From NCBI RefSeq assembly GCF_003946445.1, contig NZ_RHOF01000008.1, forward strand, positions 19,024-83,023: 64,000 bases of DNA, in the 5' to 3' direction. The stretch is from Loigolactobacillus jiayinensis. GTDB lineage: Bacteria > Bacillota > Bacilli > Lactobacillales > Lactobacillaceae. Both the position numbers and the translations under genes were made by a program. Positions 57,821 to 64,000 of this stretch are shown piece by piece; the stretch's first letter is position 1; every line of letters starts with the position of its first letter. The notes beneath the pieces were generated by a model that ran no database searches, was not told where the DNA came from, and saw only the letters and a program-made list of their open reading frames with translations.

Positions 57821-58297
57821 ATGACAACAACTTATACCGTACAACAATTTTCTGAACTCAATTTAACGGGCTATGCAACGACACTACCAGCGCTGAGCAC
57901 AACCAATGCAGCGGCAGTGTCTGAGTTGAAAGGACAACATTTTCAGACACTCGGCCGTAGCGGCAAGTTTTCAGCATTGCTGCAAGGTAGTCGCGATCAT
58001 TATGGCTATGCACTTAGCACAGTAACGGCCACGCAACTAGATTATTTTGCTGGCGCTAATACTACTGTTACTGATCCTGCGGCGGTGAAGCGTCAGGTGC
58101 CAGCTGGTGCTTATGTGGTTATGCGCGCACAGGGTGGCTATGATCGCCCGTTATTTGACCAGTTGCTCAGCGACTTTTTCACGGAAATTCTACCGCAAAA
58201 TCCACAATTAAGTGTTAATCGAGCTTTCTTTTTGGAGATTTTACGCAACGGTCAGCCGCAAAACGCTGAAGTTGAAGTACGAATTCCATTAAATTAA
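57821..58297 (+). CDS. GyrI-like effector-binding domain protein
   Basis: 158 residues: a stand-alone SOUL/GyrI-like fold (VQQFSELNLTGYATTLPALS at the start, AYVVMRAQGGYDRPLFDQLL in the ligand helix, EVEVRIPLN at the end). No DNA-binding domain. Related domains bind small hydrophobic ligands or protect gyrase. Followed after 21 nt by an unknown gene on the same strand. Confidence 0.78.
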   Translation: MTTTYTVQQFSELNLTGYATTLPALSTTNAAAVSELKGQHFQTLGRSGKFSALLQGSRDHYGYALSTVTATQLDYFAGANTTVTDPAAVKRQVPAGAYVVMRAQGGYDRPLFDQLLSDFFTEILPQNPQLSVNRAFFLEILRNGQPQNAEVEVRIPLN

Positions 58298-58318
58298 CCA
58301 AGAAAGTGAGCTTGATTT

Positions 58319-58705
58319 ATGACTACATTTGATGAATTACTTCAAACACACGCCCATTTGATTCTTAATGACGCCGTGTTGACCCATAATAATCTAACCC
58401 GCGAACAATTACGCCAAAAAAGCGAGCAACTGGCTGCAACGGCTATAATGGATAGCGAGTCCTTATTTAGCAATCCAGCGCAACTTAAGCAATTAGCCAA
58501 TCGTTACGCACAAGATCAGCGTACGCTGGTGATCTTACCCGGTCAGCAGACGTTAACGCAGTTGGAACAAAGCCTGCAAGCTACTGCTAATGGTGCACTG
58601 AGAAATTTGCAGCAACAATACCTTAATATGTTGCGGGCCTACAGTATTGAGGCAACTGGTCCGCACATTATTGTCGGTGAAAAATTGTCTGAGGGGCAAT
58701 ACTAA
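58319..58705 (+). CDS. Uncharacterised 128-residue protein
   Basis: Not recognised. Soluble, Gln/Ala-rich helices (LTREQLRQKSEQLAATAIM, TLTQLEQSLQATANGALRNL, QQQYLNMLRAY). Likely cotranscribed with the GyrI-like gene. Function unknown. Confidence 0.6.
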   Translation: MTTFDELLQTHAHLILNDAVLTHNNLTREQLRQKSEQLAATAIMDSESLFSNPAQLKQLANRYAQDQRTLVILPGQQTLTQLEQSLQATANGALRNLQQQYLNMLRAYSIEATGPHIIVGEKLSEGQY

Positions 58706-58877
58706 GCTGGAATGATCATTGGTTTACCGCGCCATGTGTCAGCAAAATGGCCTGTAGCTGACCTCATTTTTGATTATAAGTATAAGTAATAGTACCTTAA
58801 ATTAATTAAATTTAGTTCTTGACAGTTATGGGGAAAAGCTCTAAAGTGATGGTAATCATTAAAATTAAATAATAAAG

Positions 58878-59164
58878 CAATGAGGAGCAGAGTAAGTCGC
58901 TTGTGCTATACAGCGAGTATCGATTGGTGTAAGGATACTAGTGTTAGCGGCTGAAGATGAGCTCGGAGCAGTCGCTATTGAATGAAAGATAGCACAGGAA
59001 TCGCCTGTTATTGCGACACGGTTTACGCTGATTGCGGCAATGCTTGACTAGCATGTTTTGCTAAGGCAGTTGAACTGATGAGGTCGCTATTATAACGTAG
59101 CGGCAAATGATGGTGGTAACACGGGTAATAACTCGTCCTGACTTAAGGTTAGGGCGATTTTTTT
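58878..59164 (+). promoter_or_regulatory. T-box riboswitch, predicted methionine specificity
   Basis: Stem I can be drawn: lower stem GAGC (58885)/GCTC (58961), S-turn AGTA (58891-58894) opposite GAA (58953-58955), upper stem AGTCGCT (58895-58901)/AGCGGCT (58946-58952), and distal AGTATC/GATACT with a GGTG loop. GAA is followed by G and then ATG (58957-58959) and A, the specifier position by comparison with glyQS. The T-box core GGTGGTAACACG carries TGGT (59114-59117), which pairs with ACCA and fits the A73 of tRNA-Met. The terminator TCGTCCT/AGGGCGA plus T7 ends at 59164. Confidence 0.85.
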
Positions 59165-59195
59165 ATACAATTTTTTAAATTTTGGGGGGATTTAG

Positions 59196-60806
59196 ATGCA
59201 TTATCGACGTGGATTTATCTTAGGGGCGGTTGCAGTTTTGTTAGCGGCGGCAACACCAATCAGCTCAGTGGCGGCTAAAAGTACCGTATTTCATAGTACT
59301 AGTAATGCGACGATCGAGAGTTTAGACAGCACCAAATATGCTTTGGCGGTCAGTACTGAAGCCATCAAGGCGTATGCGGAAGGGCTGTATACATACGGCA
59401 AAACGAATCAAGTTGTGCCGGGAATGGTTACTGGGCAGCCGCAAGTCAACGCGGCCAAAACGGTGTACACATTTACCATTCGCGCTGCCAAATGGTCTAA
59501 CGGTACGGCAGTTACAGCGGATGATTTCGTATACGCGTGGCAACGGCTAGCAAATCCCAAAACCGCATCCAGCAACGCTTATCAAATTGATATCATTAAA
59601 AATGGTGCCGCTGTCCGGGCAGGCAAAAAATCGGTTAGTGAGCTAGGGGTCAAAGCGTTAAGCAGTCATAAATTACAAGTGACCTTAACGCAGCCAGTTC
59701 CTTATTTGAAGCAATATTTAACTGGCGCTTCCTTTGTGCCGATCAACCGTAAATACGCCGAAGCTCAAGGCGCCAAGTACGGCACTTCAGCTAAGCACGT
59801 CATTGCTAATGGACCGTTCATTGTCAAAGGCTGGACCGGCATCAACGACAAATGGACCTACGTGCGTAACGCCAACTATTGGGACGCTAAGAATGTGAAA
59901 TTGGACAAAGCCACAATTCAAGTGGTCAAAGAGTCCGCCACTGCCGCCAACTTGTTCGATAATCAACAGATTGATTACGCGGTGCTTGGTGACAGTAATT
60001 TACAACGTTATACCGGTAAAAAAGTCTTGCATAAAGCGACAACACCAACGATTGGGTATATCAGTATTAACAACAAGCGGACGACCACAAGTAATCGCCA
60101 TCTACGGCTAGCTTTGGCCCAAGCTTTTAATAAAAAGTCGTTGACCAAAAACGTTTTGAAGGATGGTTCAACACCGTTAAATGGCTTGATACCAACTAAT
60201 TTTGCTAAATCACCTAGCGGCAAAGATTACCGCAATTCAACTGGCCAATTTTTGACGTACGCACCAAGTAAAGCCAAGGCTAACTGGAAGTTGGCCCAAA
60301 AAGAATTAAATAAGAAGAAAGTTACTTTAGAGTTACTCGTAGCGGATACGCCGCAAGCTAAAAACGTCGGCGAATATTTACAAGGTCAAATCGAAAAGAA
60401 TTTAGCTGGAGTTACGATTTCCATAAAGTCAGTACCCGTGGCGCAACGAATCGCTGCTGAAAAAGCTGGCAATTACGACTTAGCCTTTGGGACTTGGGCA
60501 CCAGATTACGCTGACCCAGTCGACTTCTTGTCCTTGTATCAAAGTGCCAGCGACCTGAACTTCTCTAAATACCAAAACAGCAGTTATGATCAGAAGCTAA
60601 CCGCGATCACCAGTACTTTAGCGACTAATACAACCGCCCGTTGGCAAAAAATGCAAGCTGCTGAAAAACAATTGATCCAACAAGATGCTGCCTTGGCACC
60701 GGTTTATCAAGCAGGTGTAACGTACTTGCAGCGCGGGGATGTTAGTGGCTTGAATCTGTCGCCATTTGGGTCGATCGTTAATTACAAATACGTTGATGTG
60801 AAGTAG
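59196..60806 (+). CDS. OppA-like peptide-binding protein without lipobox
   Basis: 536 residues, family 5 extracellular solute-binding protein: SLDSTKYALAVSTEAIKAYA, EGLYTYGK, WSNGTAVTADDFVYAWQRLA, HVIANGPFIVKGWTG and YDLAFGTWAPDYADPVDFLS. The N-terminal signal peptide (RRGFILGAVAVLLAAATPIS-SVAAKS) ends in Ala-x-Ala but has no Cys, so it should not be lipid-anchored like normal OppA. The T-box upstream predicts induction by methionine starvation. No permease or ATPase gene is adjacent, so it would have to use a transporter encoded elsewhere. Confidence 0.9.
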   Translation: MHYRRGFILGAVAVLLAAATPISSVAAKSTVFHSTSNATIESLDSTKYALAVSTEAIKAYAEGLYTYGKTNQVVPGMVTGQPQVNAAKTVYTFTIRAAKWSNGTAVTADDFVYAWQRLANPKTASSNAYQIDIIKNGAAVRAGKKSVSELGVKALSSHKLQVTLTQPVPYLKQYLTGASFVPINRKYAEAQGAKYGTSAKHVIANGPFIVKGWTGINDKWTYVRNANYWDAKNVKLDKATIQVVKESATAANLFDNQQIDYAVLGDSNLQRYTGKKVLHKATTPTIGYISINNKRTTTSNRHLRLALAQAFNKKSLTKNVLKDGSTPLNGLIPTNFAKSPSGKDYRNSTGQFLTYAPSKAKANWKLAQKELNKKKVTLELLVADTPQAKNVGEYLQGQIEKNLAGVTISIKSVPVAQRIAAEKAGNYDLAFGTWAPDYADPVDFLSLYQSASDLNFSKYQNSSYDQKLTAITSTLATNTTARWQKMQAAEKQLIQQDAALAPVYQAGVTYLQRGDVSGLNLSPFGSIVNYKYVDVK

Positions 60807-60815
60807 GTGAATAAG

Positions 60816-61538
60816 ATGACAAAACCAATTATTGCGATTGTTGCCAATCAATATGAGTTCGCGGAAAATGTATTCCATCATCATCCCGCCAGCTACGTAC
60901 CTCAATTTTTCTTGACGGCGATCAAAGCCGCTGGTGGATTACCGTTAGTTGAACCAGCTGCCATTGACCGCTACGTTGTCCTGGCGGATGGTTTCTTGCT
61001 AACTGGCGGCCAGGGGGTCACACCGATTTTGTACGGTGAAGAACCGCAGCCTAAGCTAGGGATGACCTTGCTAGTGCGGGACCAATTTGAAATTAGTTTA
61101 GTCCAAGCTGTTGCTAAAACGCAGAAACCGTTACTTGGCGTTTGCCGCGGGATGCAGGTATTGAACGTTGCTCTAGGTGGCAGCTTATACCAAAATTTAA
61201 GCTACCGAACTGAACCTAGCTTAAAGCACATGCAAATCCCCACCGCGGACACCCAACCAACGCATACCGTTAATTTAGCGCCTGGCACTTTGCTAGCAGA
61301 TACTTTTGGCGATTCAGTGCTGGTGAATTCACTGCATCAACAGGCCATCAAGCAAATTGCCAACCCACTGGAAGTGGTGGCGCGGGCTAGCGATGGCGTG
61401 ATTGAAGCAGTCCAAAGCATTGCTGGTGTTACCCCGCAAATGCGCGGCGTCCAGTGGCATCCCGAAATGTTACTGAATTATGAACCGCGGCAGCTAGTCG
61501 TTTTTCAAGACTTAGTGAACCAAGCGACAACAGCGTAA
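60816..61538 (+). CDS. Gamma-glutamyl hydrolase, peptidase C26 / PuuD-like class I amidotransferase
   Basis: 240 residues from ATG 60816. Catalytic Cys in GVCRGMQVLN, His and Glu in GVQWHPEMLL, and LTGGQGVTPILYGEEP near the middle: the PuuD-type gamma-glutamyl-gamma-aminobutyrate hydrolase class. Hydrolyses gamma-glutamyl bonds. It starts 9 nt after the OppA-like stop and is thus in the Met T-box operon; gamma-glutamyl peptides could be the substrate (inference). Confidence 0.9.
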   Translation: MTKPIIAIVANQYEFAENVFHHHPASYVPQFFLTAIKAAGGLPLVEPAAIDRYVVLADGFLLTGGQGVTPILYGEEPQPKLGMTLLVRDQFEISLVQAVAKTQKPLLGVCRGMQVLNVALGGSLYQNLSYRTEPSLKHMQIPTADTQPTHTVNLAPGTLLADTFGDSVLVNSLHQQAIKQIANPLEVVARASDGVIEAVQSIAGVTPQMRGVQWHPEMLLNYEPRQLVVFQDLVNQATTA

Positions 61539-61674
61539 ATATGCGGGGGCTGCAACTTCAGCTGTGGTTACTTGAAAACTGGTTGTACCATTGTCTAAGT
61601 TTATTGACGACTTTTACTAGGTCCAAGCGCATGCTATACTGAAAAGCAAACGTTAACATGGAGGACTTCAGCAA

Positions 61675-62301
61675 ATGGAAAATGACTTAACTACTTTACA
61701 GCATGACCTTGCAGCGCTGATCGATGACTTGGATGGCCAACTGTTCAAAAAGATTTTTGCGCGGCTAAGCGACGTCTACGTCACTGGAATGTCACTAGGC
61801 GTCGAGGCGGCGTATAATTATTTTATTGCGCAGGATCAAGGCATCCCGATGGCCGAATTGACCACCAAAATTCCTGATTACACGCGAACAATGCAGGTTT
61901 CAGTGTTGCGCATTTACCGGACCCTGAAGGAACGTCTGCAAAATGAAGAATCCACCGATTATGATTTAATGGCTGCACGCTTGCGTGGTCAAATCTTGGC
62001 TGATCAAAAATTAGCGCCGTGGGTGGCGGCTGAGCGTGCAACGACCGCAGACTTTGGTATTAAGGATTTGCTGGATATTTATTTTTACGGCTACTGGTAT
62101 GGCTTCAAAATTAGTTTTTTGACGGCCTTGACTAAAAACGAATACGTTTATCGCCAGCGGCCTGTGTTACCAGACGAAAGTAATGAGCTGGTTGAACAGT
62201 TGGCAACTTATGAAATCGATGCACAGTATCGCTTTACCCGCGGCAATAACGCTGCACTAGCGACAACTTACTATAATATTTTGAATGGTCCGTTTGTGTG
62301 A
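61675..62301 (+). CDS. Uncharacterised 208-residue protein
   Basis: Not recognised. Predicted soluble and mostly helical. Aromatic-rich stretch DIYFYGYWYGFKISFL near the middle-to-end; GAGGAC ribosome site before the ATG. Single gene followed by a terminator. Confidence 0.65.
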   Translation: MENDLTTLQHDLAALIDDLDGQLFKKIFARLSDVYVTGMSLGVEAAYNYFIAQDQGIPMAELTTKIPDYTRTMQVSVLRIYRTLKERLQNEESTDYDLMAARLRGQILADQKLAPWVAAERATTADFGIKDLLDIYFYGYWYGFKISFLTALTKNEYVYRQRPVLPDESNELVEQLATYEIDAQYRFTRGNNAALATTYYNILNGPFV

Positions 62302-62362
62302 CAACGGGTAGGCTTTTTGAAAAATATTCAGGTGCTGTCATTAAATCACGCGAAGTGAGTCG

Positions 62363-62396
62363 AAGCTACTATCTTTAATTAGATAGTAGCTTTTTT
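62363..62396 (+). terminator. Terminator after the 208-residue protein gene
   Basis: AAGCTACTATCT pairs with AGATAGTAGCTT over TTAATT, followed by T run. Confidence 0.9.
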
Positions 62397-62527
62397 ATAA
62401 AAACTAAGCGCCATAAAATGCGTAGTTTAATAATATAGGGGTTAGCGAACATGGTAATTGAATCAGGGTGATAAAACGCTTACAATTAAACTGAGATAGT
62501 AACAGGCAAAGAAAGGGGGCGTTGACC

Positions 62528-63727
62528 ATGCGCCTAAAAAGAGGTTGGCTATGGCTAATTAGTGTGCTGGCATTGTTGATTGGCGCTAGTAACGTGAGCG
62601 CACAACAACTTGTGGGAACGTATCAAGGCACAAACTATTCATTGACCCTGCGTAAAAATGGCACCTTTGTTCAGGACCGAATCACAACTAACAAAAAAAT
62701 AAGCCGCAGCACAGCTAAAGGTAAGTGGCAGCAAATGCATAACGGTCAGCTAGTTTTGCACACGACGGCGGTGGTTAATGAAACTTTTGCTTCACTGACA
62801 GCCTATCAACAAGGCCAAGCACCAGTAACGCTACGCCAACACAAAAACAATGCCTTAACTAAAAGTGAAGCGCGCCGGCAAAAAATAACCGTTAAAAACG
62901 GTTATTTGGTGACCGCAAAGCAAGGTCAACTAACACCAACGACAACAGCCACTGTGGCGTACAATCAACACTACCGCACGGAAAAGCAAAAGTATCAAGC
63001 TGCAGCAGTCCATAAACTAGATCAAACGACTTGGGAGCAACCAGCTAAATTTGGCATTAGTTTTAACGCTGATGGGACCTTTGCGGCGTGGCAGGTAACG
63101 ACATTTAACGGTGAAAAAGTGGGTAAAAGCGCATTTGACGGCACATTCACTTACGCGCCAGCGACTAAAACTGTTCAGCTGACCTTACGCCAACAATCTA
63201 GCGGCTATCAATATGCTAATGCGGCAGCGCTGACAACGCAGCAGTATCAGCGGCAATTTATTGCCACGGCGCCAGTGACCAGTTATCACTTGACCAGTAG
63301 CACTAATTTAACCACTAGCGATCCAGAAAGCACCATGCAAATTAGTGCGACGAAAAAACTTTATACGCCGTTACCGACCGTTAATACTTTCGCCGCGGCG
63401 CAACAACCAGCAACAGTTACACCACCATTTAATAGTGCGGCAGGCTTCGCTGATTGGCTGAGTGAAAATGCAGATCTAGATGCTGGATTAACGATGCCAG
63501 CGGTTATCGCTCAGCGTCGTGACCAAAGTGCCCAAAATCAGGCCACGGGGCAGGCCATTGATCTAACATATATTGTTCAATTTGATTGGGCGCAGACAAC
63601 GACTGTGGGGATGAGCTTTGCTTATGCCACGGACGGTCAAATTTACACTGCTTATCCACAAAGCAATGATACTGGTTGGTACGTGAACCACGAGCTAACG
63701 GCACAGTTAACACACGCAACAGAATAG
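62528..63727 (+). CDS. Secreted protein of unknown function
   Basis: 399 residues from ATG 62528 with GAAAGGGGG upstream (an earlier TTG 62522 lies in the ribosome site). A signal peptide is clear: LKRGWLWLISVLALLIGASN followed by VSAQQ with an A-x-A cleavage. The mature part is Thr/Gln/Ala-rich and beta-like, with lipocalin-style LVGTYQGTNYSLTLRKNGTF and a C-terminal region around AAGFADWLSENADLDAGLTM. No anchor motif at the end, so probably released or loosely attached. Confidence 0.72.
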   Translation: MRLKRGWLWLISVLALLIGASNVSAQQLVGTYQGTNYSLTLRKNGTFVQDRITTNKKISRSTAKGKWQQMHNGQLVLHTTAVVNETFASLTAYQQGQAPVTLRQHKNNALTKSEARRQKITVKNGYLVTAKQGQLTPTTTATVAYNQHYRTEKQKYQAAAVHKLDQTTWEQPAKFGISFNADGTFAAWQVTTFNGEKVGKSAFDGTFTYAPATKTVQLTLRQQSSGYQYANAAALTTQQYQRQFIATAPVTSYHLTSSTNLTTSDPESTMQISATKKLYTPLPTVNTFAAAQQPATVTPPFNSAAGFADWLSENADLDAGLTMPAVIAQRRDQSAQNQATGQAIDLTYIVQFDWAQTTTVGMSFAYATDGQIYTAYPQSNDTGWYVNHELTAQLTHATE

Positions 63728-63806
63728 TGACAACGGTCAGCAAACAACGCTTAAAGTAGGTTGAATGGCGCAAATTAAATAATTAACACTAAGTTAATTA
63801 TTTCGC

Positions 63807-63922
63807 TATTGCTAAGCTAAACTGATTTGTGCTACAATAACGCGGCACAGCGCATTCCCTAGCAGGTAGATGACGTGCTGTTTAGCTAGTTGTCGTGGAA
63901 AAGGCAACTAGTTTTTTTGTAC
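63807..63922 (+). ncRNA. Promoter-hairpin-terminator unit, possible small RNA or leader
   Basis: TTGCTA (about 63807), 18-bp spacer, TACAAT (about 63835) precede a GC-rich 80-nt stretch that ends in CTAGTTG/CAACTAG plus T7 (to 63922). No ORF follows within the window. It may be a small RNA or the attenuated leader of a gene beyond 64000. Confidence 0.4.
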
Positions 63923-64000
63923 ATAAATAAGCCTGACCAGCATGATTGTTATAGTCCCTTTATGGTTGACAGATGAAATAATATAATTCATTTATCGATC

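Noticed and set aside
58953..58959. GAT (Asp) as T-box specifier
   Set aside because: The glyQS-type offset after GAA gives ATG, and the TGGT bulge fits A73 (tRNA-Met) rather than G73 (tRNA-Asp).

Overview
The window looks like the chromosome of a fermentative Lactobacillaceae species. It has moderate GC, AAGGAGG-type ribosome binding sites and many small MarR/LysR/TetR/GntR regulators. It carries a beta-glucoside PTS with a LicT-type antiterminator, an NRAMP manganese transporter next to a universal stress protein, a T-box leader, and a short-chain dehydrogenase closely resembling the R-specific alcohol dehydrogenase of Levilactobacillus brevis (recalled). I see no prophage, CRISPR array, tRNA, rRNA or intact insertion sequence. 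This is a mosaic of small, individually regulated accessory operons, and three places hold broken genes.

Layout. 0-4.4 kb: a minus-strand YciI-like/CMD-hydrolase pair diverges from a MarR regulator and an ABC exporter that carries one in-frame TGA. 4.5-6.7 kb: unknown gene, MarR, and an amidohydrolase of the non-oxidative decarboxylase type. 7.2-10.8 kb: SCP-x-like thiolase, DUF35 zinc-ribbon protein and an SDR whose catalytic Tyr is Phe, convergent with a LysR gene. 11.1-14.5 kb: Nudix hydrolase plus a 974-residue PLD/superfamily-2 helicase, a candidate genome-maintenance or defence pair. 14.9-16 kb: membrane-anchored Ser/Glu/Lys-rich protein. 16.7-26.8 kb: a redox island with one MDR dehydrogenase, two nitroreductases, three aldo-keto reductases and one NmrA-like protein, plus LysR, MarR and XRE regulators. 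27-33.5 kb: amino-acid permease, DUF6933-like fusion, ferritin-like protein, S15/CocE hydrolase and LysR. 33.8-36.8 kb: mntH-usp behind two MntR-like boxes, then a decayed amidohydrolase locus. 36.9-42.4 kb: TudS-like desulfidase with an ECF S component, zinc-ribbon membrane protein, YdcF-like protein, leuCD without leuA/leuB, and a hemerythrin-like protein. 42.4-49.9 kb: a TetR-controlled ABC exporter, a protein with two HNH-associated repeats, a YtrA-like GntR/ABC operon, and a bacteriocin-immunity-like gene. 49.9-56.2 kb: a MalY-type C-S lyase and the licT-bglP-bglA operon. 56.6-64 kb: WYL regulator, GyrI-like protein, a predicted methionine T-box in front of an unlipidated OppA-like protein and a C26 amidohydrolase, two unknown proteins, and a promoter-hairpin-terminator unit.

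How the parts work together. Most operons pair one regulator with one or two enzymes or a transporter, and the likely operators can often be read directly as palindromes next to the promoter. The bgl operon contains two RAT/terminator switches, one before licT and one before bglP. The T-box has the Stem I S-turn motifs, ATG at the specifier position and a UGGU bulge compatible with tRNA-Met. The most novel-looking items are the Nudix/PLD-helicase pair, the thiolase/DUF35/Phe-SDR operon, the nonsense-interrupted exporter, the TudS/ECF pair and the Met T-box/OppA unit. All functional calls rest on motif reading only; no database search was possible.
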